From an uncultured Alphaproteobacteria bacterium (GTDB lineage: Bacteria; Pseudomonadota; Alphaproteobacteria; Caulobacterales; Caulobacteraceae), in assembly GCA_937920085.1 (NCBI GenBank), contig CALETE010000094.1:1-64000 (forward strand): a DNA stretch of 64,000 bases, written 5' to 3'. The notes beneath the pieces were generated by a model. It was not told where the DNA came from. It was given only the letters and a program-made list of their open reading frames with translations, and searched no databases. Shown in pieces: positions 38,203-46,509 of this stretch. The translations under genes and the position numbers were made by a program. Numbering within the stretch: the stretch's first letter is position 1; each line of letters opens with the position of its first letter.

Positions 38203-38290
38203 TGCCTCTGTCGAGACAGGCAGGGCCGAGGGGACGTAACGAACTCTTATCCCTTGTTACCCTAGAAACAGGGTGAACTGGGGGTTTAGG

Positions 38291-39136
38291 ATGCGTCACT
38301 CAATCTGGCTTGTCGCTGCAATGTGCCTTGGATTGACGGCCTGCGCCTCCCATCGAACAGCGCTGGACCTGCAAAGTCCGCCGGTTCCAAATGCGCTGGT
38401 CTTCACCGTGCCCCCAGGCCATCCCCTCTACCATTCGGTGGTGATCGAGCACATTTCAGGGATGTCTTATCATTCCTTCTGGTTCTCTGAAGCCAACCAG
38501 AACGCCTTCCGCCCTCAGGTTCAGAAGGCCCTGGATGACTCCGGCATGGCGGCCTCCACGGCCATCTCGGCCCGCTATGGCCTCGAGATCGAGTTCTCAA
38601 AGCTTCGGACATCGCCGGGTGGTGTCACCCTGGAAAGCCGTAGTCGCGCCGTGTATCGCATAGCCGACCGCCGTACCGGCCGCGTGGTTTTCCAGAGCCC
38701 GGTCGAAGCCAACTTCAATGCGAAGTTCGTCGGCCTCAACGAGAATGACGCTGTCCTGGCCGCTTCGATTGTCGGGGCTCCCATCGATGCCGCCCTGTTC
38801 GTTTTACCGACCAACTTCATCGCCCCGGGGAACTTCACCGGACAAGGGGCAGAGATCCGCGCCCACGCCCGCAATGGCGACCTTGCCAGTTCGGGATATG
38901 GGAACCGAGACGGATTTACCCGCGCCAAACAGGCCGACTTCCAGATGATGAAGCAGAGCATAGCCAAGTTCGTCCTGGCCCTGGCCAGCGACCAGAAGCT
39001 GCCCATGACCCAGGTCCTGCCTTGCCTGGGCAATTCCGATATTGCCCGTGAGAAGGCCAATATCACCGCCCAAGGCATGCGCTGGGTGCAGGAAGACTGC
39101 GGTATCGACAACGAGCGGACCACCGTCGTCTACTAA
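38291..39136 (+). CDS. lipoprotein of unknown function
   Basis: A 281-residue protein with a signal peptide and lipobox LGLTAC (Cys near residue 18), so probably membrane-anchored on the periplasmic side. The mature part has beta-rich sequence (ARYGLEIEFSKLRT...GVTLESRSRAVYRI near 90-120) and resembles small surface lipoproteins with a repeated-strand domain; I do not recognise a named family. Two C-terminal cysteines (PCLGNS, EDCGID) may pair. ATG 38291 is preferred. Transcription is independent as far as I can see. Confidence 0.65.
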   Translation: MRHSIWLVAAMCLGLTACASHRTALDLQSPPVPNALVFTVPPGHPLYHSVVIEHISGMSYHSFWFSEANQNAFRPQVQKALDDSGMAASTAISARYGLEIEFSKLRTSPGGVTLESRSRAVYRIADRRTGRVVFQSPVEANFNAKFVGLNENDAVLAASIVGAPIDAALFVLPTNFIAPGNFTGQGAEIRAHARNGDLASSGYGNRDGFTRAKQADFQMMKQSIAKFVLALASDQKLPMTQVLPCLGNSDIAREKANITAQGMRWVQEDCGIDNERTTVVY

Positions 39137-39172
39137 GGCCGTCGCCGCTCAGCAGTTTGCGGGATGTTTAGG

Positions 39173-39610
39173 TCAGGCCGTGATCCAACCCCGCTTGGTT
39201 GCCAGCCCAGCAAACCAGATCGAAAAGCCACCGACACCTGCGATGAACAGCGGGAAGGGCAGAACCTGGCCCCAGCCCTTGTGCGCCACGAGGTCGGTCG
39301 CGGCGAAGGCGTAGCCGAACATGACGATGATGCCGACGAAGGAGACCCAGAAGATCGGGCCGGTCCACCTGTTGCGCAGGATCAGGGCCAGACCACCGAG
39401 CAGGCCGCCAAAGGTGGCGATGGCGTAAACGCCGTTATACCAGAGGGGCAGGGCCGCGTAGTATTTGAGCGACCAGTCATCCACCGGCCCCATGGCCGCC
39501 GCGCCCAGCCGGATCTGCTGAACGCAGCTGAAACAGCCCATCAGTTCCCAAAGCACCAGGACGACGGCGACAATCCAGAACCAGGCCGGGGGTGTGGTTT
39601 TGTCTGTCAT
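39173..39610 (-). CDS. small membrane protein, four transmembrane segments
   Basis: A 145-residue protein with hydrophobic segments near 10-28, 50-72, 82-100 and 110-135 and short polar loops. I do not recognise the function. The ATG at 39610 follows AAAAAAAGGA and is preferred; an upstream frame to 39709 has no start support. It converges on the lipoprotein gene. Confidence 0.65.
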   Translation of the reverse strand: MTDKTTPPAWFWIVAVVLVLWELMGCFSCVQQIRLGAAAMGPVDDWSLKYYAALPLWYNGVYAIATFGGLLGGLALILRNRWTGPIFWVSFVGIIVMFGYAFAATDLVAHKGWGQVLPFPLFIAGVGGFSIWFAGLATKRGWITA

Positions 39611-39778
39611 GGGGTGGGTCCTTTTTTTGAAAGGTCTGATGGAACGCCAACGACGTGATGGGTACGACTTCGCAACAGCCAAGCGCCCGTTTGGCAAACC
39701 TTCAAGCACCGGACAGGGTTTGTCGAGGGGATGGTGCGATGCGGGGCCGATAGGTCAATTAAGAAGGGAATGCTGGCC

Positions 39779-40753
39779 CTATTCGGGAACAGTGATCTCC
39801 GCGCCTGCCGCCTTTAGGCGATCAAGAAGACCGTTCCGCGCATCGAGGAGTTCGAGATTAATCAAGGCCACGGTCTTTCCGGGCGTTGCCAGAGCATCCC
39901 AAATCGCACGCTCAGCACCGGAAATCTGCCCTTCGTTCAGGGCTGCTAAGTCCACATTATCACTGAGACAATTCACATCTGCGCCCCGGAACCGGTGTTT
40001 CCTCAAACCCGTTATATCGCCCTGGGCCCAGCTGTTAGCGGCCGCCGCACTCTCCTGAGCCTCCCATCTTGCCTCTGCCATGATCACCCTGAAGCACGCG
40101 ACGTGCTGCGCGTCTGTCATGTCCTTGCCAATTCGAACCAGGGTCTTGACCTTGAGACTGCCCATCTCCCGGACCGGTACACGTGCCCGTTTTGCCAACG
40201 CCTTCACCGTCGCGACTGGCTCATCGGTAGAAAGGTGCAAGGTCTGCATTTGCGTCCCCAGCAGGACTGCGGCTGCTGCTGAGGGCTTCAGACTTTCAAC
40301 CGGAAGGGGCGAAGAGGCGGCTATGGGGCCCATCTCTGCAACGCCCGCATAGTCTTCCGCCGATAGCACGTCCCGAAGCGTCGTATTGGGTGGCAGCAAG
40401 AAGGCGCGATAATTCAGAGCCAGCCCAAGAATTTCGCCAAGGTTGACCTTGGGCTCAGGCGGAATGAGCAGAGCCTTAGCCCCTTTCAGGGCATGGATGA
40501 TCCGCCCCGGCTTCCAATCGAGATCTTCCGGAATAGGTGTGACGAACCCCATGATAATCACGCGGCTGTCGCCCTTGACGACACTCCACATTGCGGGTCC
40601 GGGAAGGACGACCTCAACTGAAGCAAGCTCTGTAACGGTCGCGCTGTCGTCCGAAGGCCGTATTGCAGGCGCAGAGTTCAGCGATTGGGCGTAGCTCGGC
40701 GAGTTCAAGAGGCAGATCGCCATGGCCATCGCCACAGAGCAAAATCGTTTCAT
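39779..40753 (-). CDS. exported TraB/GumN-family protein
   Basis: A 324-residue protein with a signal peptide ending near residue 22 (NSPSYAQS). The core begins with PAMWSVVKGDSRVIIMGFVTPIP, partly quoted as WSVVKGDSRVIIMG, the start typical of TraB/PrgY/GumN proteins, and ends with TVALINLELLDARNGLLDRL, the usual C-terminal block. The family is related to metalloproteases, but the paired GxxH motif seen in many members (usually GTxH) is GFVT here, so catalytic activity is doubtful. It is read alone. Confidence 0.78.
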   Translation of the reverse strand: MKRFCSVAMAMAICLLNSPSYAQSLNSAPAIRPSDDSATVTELASVEVVLPGPAMWSVVKGDSRVIIMGFVTPIPEDLDWKPGRIIHALKGAKALLIPPEPKVNLGEILGLALNYRAFLLPPNTTLRDVLSAEDYAGVAEMGPIAASSPLPVESLKPSAAAAVLLGTQMQTLHLSTDEPVATVKALAKRARVPVREMGSLKVKTLVRIGKDMTDAQHVACFRVIMAEARWEAQESAAAANSWAQGDITGLRKHRFRGADVNCLSDNVDLAALNEGQISGAERAIWDALATPGKTVALINLELLDARNGLLDRLKAAGAEITVPE

Positions 40754-40929
40754 GGCAACCCTAGGATATTGCGGCAGCGAAATCCCGATCAAATTGCTCG
40801 ATTGAGGTTTAATTACGACGCGTTAAACTTTGAAGGACTGAAGCCTCTCCACCTTGCCTTCACTGTTCGGGCACAAGCGGGACAGAGTGCTAGGTTCGAG
40901 AATCCAAGTGTAAAGGGATGAAGCGAGAC

Positions 40930-40958
40930 TTGATATTATAGCATTCATGCTATATTTT
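40930..40958 (+). promoter_or_regulatory. higBA promoter with inverted-repeat operator
   Basis: TTGATA (40930-40935) and TATATT or TATTTT (40951-40958) form a plausible promoter; TATAGCA and TGCTATA form an inverted repeat with a 4-bp spacer (40937-40954) lying between and over them. An ATG inside the repeat (40947) is therefore unlikely as start, and the ATG at 40965 coincides with the expected transcription start. Confidence 0.6.
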
Positions 40959-40964
40959 TATGCG

Positions 40965-41291
40965 ATGACATGGTCAGTCGAAACCCTGGGTCCACAGGTC
41001 GATCTCGAGATCCTTGCGCTGCCCAAAGACATTCAGGCGGCGTTCGTACGGCTCGCCGAAAGAATTGAAGCGGTAGGCCTCGAGCGCATTGGACAGCCAC
41101 ACGTTAAGCACCTTCAGGACAAGCTCTGGGAGATGCGACTTACCGGGCGCGATGGCATTGCACGCGCCCTTTATGTGACAGCGGTTGGTCGCCGCGTGAT
41201 CATTGTTCATGCCTTTGTGAAGAAGACCCAGAAGACCCCCAGAAGCGCCATTGAGCTGGCGCTTCGTCGAGCCAAGGAGATCACCCCATGA
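40965..41291 (+). CDS. higB: HigB/RelE-like toxin (phage-derived Gp49 type)
   Basis: A 108-residue protein with the RelE/Gp49-like layout: LPKDIQAAFVRLAERIE near 24-40, VKHLQDKLWEMRLTGRDGIARALYV near 52-76 (quoted in parts: HLQDKLWEMR and GIARALYV) and the C-terminal HAFVKKTQKTP motif. These toxins cut mRNA on the ribosome. It is toxin-first, as in higBA, with an ATGA overlap to the antitoxin gene. No ribosome-binding site is present; a leaderless transcript is likely. Confidence 0.9.
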   Translation: MTWSVETLGPQVDLEILALPKDIQAAFVRLAERIEAVGLERIGQPHVKHLQDKLWEMRLTGRDGIARALYVTAVGRRVIIVHAFVKKTQKTPRSAIELALRRAKEITP

Positions 41292-41572
41292 CAAGTCTCG
41301 CCACCCTTCGCGATCAAATCCTGTCTGACCCGCAGGCGCAGGCCGAGTATGAGCGGCTCGGTCCCATCTACGCCGTCGTTGGCGAGATGGTCGATGCCCG
41401 TCAATCTGCAGGCCTGACTCAGGCCGAACTTGCCCGCCGCATGGGAACAAGCCAATCGGTGATTGCGCGCCTCGAAAGCGCACGGCACATGCCAACCTTC
41501 GACTTGATCAGCCGCTACGCCCAGGCGCTTGGGCAGCGTGTGGAAGTGCGTCTAGCGCCCCTTGGGTCTTAG
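41288..41572 (+). CDS. higA: HigA-type Xre antitoxin
   Basis: A 94-residue protein with a helix-turn-helix of the Xre/Cro type: GLTQAELARRMGTSQSVIARLES near 39-61, quoted in part as TQAELARRMGTSQ, and a LISRYAQALGQRV block after it. It neutralises the preceding toxin and represses the operon. Confidence 0.92.
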   Translation: MTSLATLRDQILSDPQAQAEYERLGPIYAVVGEMVDARQSAGLTQAELARRMGTSQSVIARLESARHMPTFDLISRYAQALGQRVEVRLAPLGS

Positions 41573-41589
41573 GTCGCTCGCGAGCACTC

Positions 41590-42470
41590 TTGAGCGGAGT
41601 TCACATTGCAGGGAGACAACGGCCCACACAACATCCGTCTGACGCGGTCAGATATGTCAAATGAACCAGAGAATACTTCCCTGTCAATGCATTGAATATT
41701 ATTGTTATTTAATGTGCCAAATTATACTCATTACATCTATTAATATTTGAATTGCCTCAAATCATCGAGTGGAAACATCTTCAATGCCGACTCAATCAGA
41801 TCATGACGCAATGGAGTTGTACAAATCTCTCCTAGAGGAAGCGATGATTCGTATTCATAGCATTGACTTCATGATTAGAAAATCACCAGGTTTACGCCCG
41901 AAACTGATAAGAGAGTATTGCTTTCTTCAACTTCGAATTCTGTGCGAAATAATTGGCCTTGGCTGCTTAGTTTGCCATGGTGATATTCATGCTACTAAGA
42001 CCAAATCTTTGCAAAAAACTTGGAATCCGACAGAAATACTTAGTCGGATGCAAGAGCTTCATCCCGACTTTTATCCGGTTCCAGTAGTTCCTGTCTTCGG
42101 CATTGGCTCGATATATCTTGATGAATACAAGAACGATTACCTCAGGAAGGAAGATCTTATTTCACTTTGGTCTAAGAGCGGAGATCATCTTCACAAAGGA
42201 AATTTTCGGAGTCTTCTAAAATCTGCAGATACGTCCAGTTTAAGGATTGATGATATCGTAAATTGGAATCAAAAAGTGATAAATCTTCTCGAAAATCACA
42301 AAATATCAAGGGTGGGAAATTTGTTTCACTTTATTGTAAATATCAATCACTCTGTACACACTGCGGATTTAGTAAAATTTACAATAAATGTCGCAATTGC
42401 TGAAGCCCCCGAGATATTGAATTAGTCTGTCTTCATACAAATTGGAAAAAGGAATTTGGTGAAGGGTGGA
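41590..42470. other. AT-rich islet
   Basis: From about 41640 the base composition drops sharply, with long A/T runs such as ATTGAATATTATTGTTATTTAA near 41690 in parts, and returns to high GC near 42480. It contains one gene (41784) and about 200 bases of AT-rich upstream DNA without another gene. It looks recently acquired and sits beside higBA. No transposase, integrase or flanking repeat was seen. Confidence 0.7.
41784..42425 (+). CDS. unrecognised helical protein in the AT-rich islet
   Basis: A 213-residue protein whose codon use (many AGA, ATA, AAA and TTT codons) differs from all neighbours. It is predicted mostly helical, with a histidine/cysteine-containing stretch GLGCLVCHGDIHA near residues 57-69, LHPDFYPVPVVPVFG near 92-106 and SGDHLHKGNF near 132-141. 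The last motif resembles the Gx-LH-G pattern found in a family of hypothetical proteins of mobile islets; some such proteins have HEPN-like folds, but this cannot be shown here. The start could be 41784 (ATG), an upstream GTG at 41769 or ATG 41811. Confidence 0.6.
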   Translation: MPTQSDHDAMELYKSLLEEAMIRIHSIDFMIRKSPGLRPKLIREYCFLQLRILCEIIGLGCLVCHGDIHATKTKSLQKTWNPTEILSRMQELHPDFYPVPVVPVFGIGSIYLDEYKNDYLRKEDLISLWSKSGDHLHKGNFRSLLKSADTSSLRIDDIVNWNQKVINLLENHKISRVGNLFHFIVNINHSVHTADLVKFTINVAIAEAPEILN

Positions 42471-42530
42471 TCATTTCCCGATCCCGGCGAAAGGCTAATG
42501 GAAGCCTGAGCTGACGATCTCAATTACCAC

Positions 42531-42983
42531 CTACCGCCTGATCCGCGTCGAAAGAATAATCGAGCTCGTCGTGCGCTCGACCCCGTCGATCAGGCCGATG
42601 GCGTCCAGCACCCGGTCGAGGTCTTCGATCGACCCCGCCGCCACTTCGACGATCATGTCGAAGGGGCCCGAGACGGAGTGGAGAGCTTCGACTTGCGGCA
42701 AGGTGCGAAGGGCCGCTTCGATGTGGGCAGCGGCCTTGGGGGCGGCGGTGACCAGGACGTGGCCCCTCACCCGGCGGGCCATGGCGGCTTCCCCTAGGCG
42801 GATGGTGAAGGCGCTGATGACGCCCCGGCTGACCAGGCGATCTATGCGGGTCTGGACCGTGGTGCGCGACACCCCAAGCCGCCGGGCCAGGGTCGCTGTC
42901 GACAGGCGAGAGTCCATTTGCAGCAGGCGGATCAGATCCAGGTCCCGCGCATCAATTTGCGTATCGTCGGTAAGATTGGTCAT
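42531..42983 (-). CDS. Lrp/AsnC family transcriptional regulator
   Basis: A 150-residue protein with an N-terminal helix-turn-helix (RLSTATLARRLGVSRTTVQTR near 24-44, quoted in part as LARRLGVSRTTVQ) and a C-terminal RAM ligand-binding domain (GHVLVTAAPK near 73 to SSIILSTRI). Lrp/AsnC proteins bind amino acids and often control the divergent catabolic gene. It faces the saccharopine-dehydrogenase-like gene across 97 bases containing two inverted repeats, so lysine or an intermediate is the probable effector. ATG 42983 is preferred over 42998. Confidence 0.92.
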   Translation of the reverse strand: MTNLTDDTQIDARDLDLIRLLQMDSRLSTATLARRLGVSRTTVQTRIDRLVSRGVISAFTIRLGEAAMARRVRGHVLVTAAPKAAAHIEAALRTLPQVEALHSVSGPFDMIVEVAAGSIEDLDRVLDAIGLIDGVERTTSSIILSTRIRR

Positions 42984-42999
42984 ATCGACGGCATACATA

Positions 43000-43013
43000 T
43001 GACATTTTGGTCA
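43000..43013. promoter_or_regulatory. inverted repeat near the AsnC-type regulator start
   Basis: TGACATTTTGGTCA: TGAC and GTCA arms with a 6-bp spacer, 17-30 bases upstream of the regulator's start. Candidate autoregulatory site. Confidence 0.4.
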
Positions 43014-43044
43014 GTCTGTCTGTTCATATTGACAGGACCTGCGG

Positions 43045-43063
43045 TGATGATCGGCGATCATCA
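43045..43063. promoter_or_regulatory. perfect inverted repeat before the lysine-catabolism genes
   Basis: TGATGATC, 3 bases (GGC), GATCATCA: a perfect 8-3-8 repeat ending 17 bases before the ATG of the saccharopine-dehydrogenase-like gene. Likely operator, possibly for the divergent AsnC-type regulator. Confidence 0.55.
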
Positions 43064-43080
43064 TTGTGGGAGGCTGGACC

Positions 43081-44199
43081 ATGAAAGACATCGTTGTCAT
43101 CGGCGGCGGCAAGATCGGGTCGGTCATTGCCGAAATGCTGGCGGAGACCGGCGACTACGCGGTCAAGGTGGTGGATCGCGCGGCTGAGGCCCTGGCCGCC
43201 CTGCCCCAGCACCCCAAGGTCACAGGAATGGTCGCCGATGTGGCCGATCCAGAGGCCCTGGACGCCGTGTTGAAGGGTGCCTTTGCGGTCCTCTCAGCCG
43301 CCCCCTTCCACCTGACCGGTAAGGTCGCTGAGGGCGCGGCCCGGATGGGCTGTCACTATCTGGACCTCACCGAGGATGTGGCCACCACCCGCAGGGTCAA
43401 GGCCCTGGCCCAGGGTGCCAAGACCGCCTTCATCCCCCAGTGCGGGCTGGCGCCGGGCTTTATCTCCATCGCCGGAGCAGATGTCGCCCGAGGCTTTGAT
43501 CGGGTTGAAGAGCTGCGCCTGCGGGTCGGCGCCCTGCCCCGCTATCCCTCCAACTCCCTAGGCTACAACCTGACCTGGTCCACCGAGGGGGTGATCAACG
43601 AATACTGTGAACCCTGCGAGGCCCTGGTGGACGGCGAGGTCAAGGAGGTCGAGGCCCTGGAGGGCCTGGAAACCTTCAGCCTGGACGGGGTGACCTATGA
43701 GGCCTTCAACACTTCAGGTGGTCTAGGCTCCCTGGCCGAAGTGCTGGCGGGCAAGGCCAAGAACCTGAACTATAAGTCCATCCGCTATCCTGGCCACTGT
43801 GCCCTCATGCGCACCCTGCTCAATGATCTTGACCTGCGCTCCCGCCGGGGCCTGCTGAAGGACGTGCTGGAAGGCGCGGTCCCCGGCACCGAGCAGGATG
43901 TAGTGGTGTTCTTCGTCACCGCCTCAGGCTGGCGCAATGGGCGGCTCATGCAGGAGAGCTATGCCGGTCGGGTCCTGGGCGAGCACCACGGCGCCCACTT
44001 CTGGAGCGCCATCCAGATCACCACGGCCGCTGGCATTTGCACCGTCCTCGACCTGTTGGTTCAGGGTCATCTGCCGCAGTCGGGCTATGTGCGGCAGGAG
44101 GAAATTGCGCTGAGCGACTTCCTGGCCAACCGGTTCGGCAAGGCCTATCGCCAGCCCGGCGACGCCGCCCCCCTGGCGACCCTGTCCGCCGTCGCGTAA
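43081..44199 (+). CDS. saccharopine dehydrogenase-like protein, lysine catabolism
   Basis: A 372-residue NAD(P)-binding oxidoreductase. The Rossmann motif GGGKIGSVIAEML lies at 8-20, the middle includes CHYLDLTED near 99 and IPQCGLAPGF near 120-129, typical of saccharopine dehydrogenase (glutamate-forming) and homospermidine-synthase-like folds, and the C-terminal part ends with GICTVLDLLVQG near 319. In lysine breakdown it would release alpha-aminoadipate semialdehyde, the substrate of the next gene product. GGGAGG lies upstream of ATG 43081. It is co-directional with the ALDH7 gene (39-base gap). Confidence 0.88.
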   Translation: MKDIVVIGGGKIGSVIAEMLAETGDYAVKVVDRAAEALAALPQHPKVTGMVADVADPEALDAVLKGAFAVLSAAPFHLTGKVAEGAARMGCHYLDLTEDVATTRRVKALAQGAKTAFIPQCGLAPGFISIAGADVARGFDRVEELRLRVGALPRYPSNSLGYNLTWSTEGVINEYCEPCEALVDGEVKEVEALEGLETFSLDGVTYEAFNTSGGLGSLAEVLAGKAKNLNYKSIRYPGHCALMRTLLNDLDLRSRRGLLKDVLEGAVPGTEQDVVVFFVTASGWRNGRLMQESYAGRVLGEHHGAHFWSAIQITTAAGICTVLDLLVQGHLPQSGYVRQEEIALSDFLANRFGKAYRQPGDAAPLATLSAVA

Positions 44200-44238
44200 G
44201 ACCGCGCCCTACCGCCATTCCAGCCGCCGAGAGATTCC

Positions 44239-45747
44239 ATGACCCTGCCTTCCGTTCGCGACGACGCCGTGGCGACCCTGTCTAATCTGGGGGTTGATCT
44301 GAAGGCCCTGGTCGGCAGCGACATTCCAGCCTGCTCGCCGGTGGACGGCTCTGTCCTAGCCACCCTGCGCGCCAACACCTTGGATGAGGCGAACGCCGCC
44401 GTCGAAGCCGCCCATCAGGCCTTCCTCATCTGGCGCAAGGTGCCCGCGCCGCGCCGGGGCGAGCTGATCCGACTGTTTGGCGAAGAGCTGCGCGCCGCCA
44501 AGGATGACCTGGGCCGCCTTGTGGCCTTGGAGGCTGGGAAGGTCACCTCAGAGGGCCTGGGCGAGGTCCAGGAGATGATCGACATTTGCGACTTCGCCGT
44601 GGGCTTGTCCCGGCAATTACACGGCCTGACCATCGCCACCGAGCGGCCCGGCCACCGGATGATGGAGACTTGGCATCCCATCGGCGTTTGCGGCGTGATC
44701 TCGGCCTTCAACTTCCCCGTAGCCGTCTGGTGCTGGAATGCGGCCCTGGCCCTGGTCTGCGGCGATCCCGTAGTCTGGAAGCCCTCGGAAAAGACCCCCC
44801 TGACCGCTGCGGCCGTCCAGTCGATCTTCCTCACGGCCGCCGCCCGGTTCGGCGATGCACCGGCCTATCTCAGCCAGGTCCTGCAGGGGCGCGGGGATGT
44901 GGGGGCGGCCCTGGTGGCCCATCCCAAGGTCGCCGTCCTGTCGGCCACGGGCTCGACCCGCATGGGCGCAGCGGTGGGCCCGGTCCTGGCAGCGCGGTTT
45001 GCCCGGGCCATACTGGAGCTGGGCGGCAATAACGCCGCCATTGTCGCCCCCAGCGCCGACCTGGAACTGACCCTGAGGGGCGTGGCCTTCGCCGCCATGG
45101 GTACGGCGGGCCAGAGGTGCACGACCCTGCGACGCCTCTTCGTTCACGAGGATGTGGCTGAGGCCCTGATCACCAGGCTCAAGGCCGCCTATGCCTCTGT
45201 CCCTGTGGGTGACCCCCGAGCAGCCGGAACTCTGGTCGGGCCGCTGATCGACGAGGACGCCTTCACGGCCATGCAGATTGCCCTGACCGAGGCCAAGGCC
45301 GCGGGCGGCGTGGTGCACGGCGGCGAGAGGGTGGACCTGCCCGGCGTTTATGTGCGCCCCGCCATTGTGGAAATGCCGTCCCAGACTGGGCCCATGCTGC
45401 GGGAAACCTTTGCCCCCATCCTCTATGTGGTGCGCTATCGCGACCTGGAAGACGCCATCGCCTTGCAGAACGCCACGGCGGCGGGCCTAGCCTCGTCCAT
45501 CTTCACCAATGACCTTCGCGAGGCTGAGCTCTTCGTCAGCGATATGGGCTCCGACTGCGGCATTGCCAATGTGAATATCGGCCCCTCGGGCGCTGAGATC
45601 GGCGGGGCCTTTGGCGGTGAAAAGGAAACCGGCGGCGGTCGCGAAGCCGGGTCAGACTCCTGGAAGGCCTATATGCGCCGGGCCACCAATACAGTGAACT
45701 ATTCCCGCGACCTGCCCCTGGCCCAGGGCGTCAAGTTCGACGTCTGA
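44239..45747 (+). CDS. alpha-aminoadipate semialdehyde dehydrogenase, ALDH7 type
   Basis: A 502-residue aldehyde dehydrogenase. Catalytic E260 is in ILELGGNNA and the nucleophile C294 in GTAGQRCTTLRRLF, the exact block typical of ALDH7 (antiquitin/AmaB/Pcd). The end FGGEKETGGGREAGSDSWK is also ALDH7-like. It oxidises alpha-aminoadipate semialdehyde to alpha-aminoadipate with NAD. With the saccharopine-dehydrogenase-like gene upstream and the divergent AsnC regulator it forms a lysine-degradation unit. I see no bifunctional LKR/SDH in the window, so the first step must be elsewhere. Confidence 0.93.
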   Translation: MTLPSVRDDAVATLSNLGVDLKALVGSDIPACSPVDGSVLATLRANTLDEANAAVEAAHQAFLIWRKVPAPRRGELIRLFGEELRAAKDDLGRLVALEAGKVTSEGLGEVQEMIDICDFAVGLSRQLHGLTIATERPGHRMMETWHPIGVCGVISAFNFPVAVWCWNAALALVCGDPVVWKPSEKTPLTAAAVQSIFLTAAARFGDAPAYLSQVLQGRGDVGAALVAHPKVAVLSATGSTRMGAAVGPVLAARFARAILELGGNNAAIVAPSADLELTLRGVAFAAMGTAGQRCTTLRRLFVHEDVAEALITRLKAAYASVPVGDPRAAGTLVGPLIDEDAFTAMQIALTEAKAAGGVVHGGERVDLPGVYVRPAIVEMPSQTGPMLRETFAPILYVVRYRDLEDAIALQNATAAGLASSIFTNDLREAELFVSDMGSDCGIANVNIGPSGAEIGGAFGGEKETGGGREAGSDSWKAYMRRATNTVNYSRDLPLAQGVKFDV

Positions 45748-45749
45748 CC

Positions 45750-46424
45750 TTAGGGTTTGACGACCATCAGGGACTTGGTGAAGCCTAGCACTTTTTCCTC
45801 AACCAGACGGCCGTCGGGAAACAGGTAGCGCATCTGGGCCTTGTCCAGCAGGCGGGCGCTCTGGACCTGACGCATGGCCTCGCCAACATCGGCGCTCTTG
45901 GGGGCCCAGCCGTAGGCCCGCCGCATCAGGAGACCAGCCCGGATACCCTCCGGCAGCCAGTGGAAGATCGGCGCGGTGAAGTGCGGCTCAATGGGAAACC
46001 AGAAATAGGGCGTCTGAACAAAGTAGGATGGCGCCAGGCGCAGGGCCTCTGCGGCGAACCGCTCCATCTGACCCCAATCGCCCACGTGCTCGATGACGGA
46101 ATTAGAGTGGGCCAGATCAAAGGCATTGTCGGCAAACTGCGGCAGGCTGAGGGTATCACCCTGGACCTCCGTGAACATTGGATCCGCTGTTCCCTCGGGC
46201 GCCTCAAGATTGACCGTAGTGATGTGGACCTTGTTGGCTTCCAGAAAGGCGCGGTCAAAGAGGTTCCAATACTGCGCCCGGCCACCTAGGTCGATGATCC
46301 GGCATTGGCCTGTCCGCTGAAAGGCTGCGGCGATCAGAGGCAGAACCACCGCCACCCTCTGGCGCCGAAAGCTCAAGGACAGGGCCTCTCGGCGCTCAGC
46401 TAGGGTCAAGGTCGTCAGGCCCAC
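45750..46424 (-). CDS. SAM-dependent methyltransferase
   Basis: A 224-residue class I methyltransferase: RIIDLGGRAQYW near 38-49 takes the place of the SAM-binding GxGxG loop, an acidic strand TVNLEAPEG follows near 70, and FDLAHSNSVIEHVGDW near 101-116 is the typical post-motif region. The substrate is unknown. The start is a GTG at 46424; no nearby ATG fits. The gene converges on the ALDH7 gene (2-base gap) and lies downstream of ettA, separated by a hairpin. Confidence 0.82.
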   Translation of the reverse strand: MGLTTLTLAERREALSLSFRRQRVAVVLPLIAAAFQRTGQCRIIDLGGRAQYWNLFDRAFLEANKVHITTVNLEAPEGTADPMFTEVQGDTLSLPQFADNAFDLAHSNSVIEHVGDWGQMERFAAEALRLAPSYFVQTPYFWFPIEPHFTAPIFHWLPEGIRAGLLMRRAYGWAPKSADVGEAMRQVQSARLLDKAQMRYLFPDGRLVEEKVLGFTKSLMVVKP

Positions 46425-46467
46425 TTCCGACTAAGGGTGAAGCAGCATTATCGGGCCTAAGGGTAAA

Positions 46468-46498
46468 CAGGTTCCTCGCCACAGAGGGGAAGAACCTG
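46468..46498 (-). terminator. possible ettA terminator hairpin
   Basis: CAGGTTC and GAACCTG arms with inner CCTC/GAGG pairing just after the ettA stop codon on the minus strand. No U-run follows, so this is a weak candidate. Confidence 0.35.
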
Positions 46499-46509
46499 GG
46501 GGGCCGCCG

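Noticed and set aside
40807..40828. GTTTAA-N10-TTAAAC inverted repeat between the GumN-like and higB genes
   Set aside because: Short A/T arms with a long spacer; expected by chance in this less GC-rich spacer.
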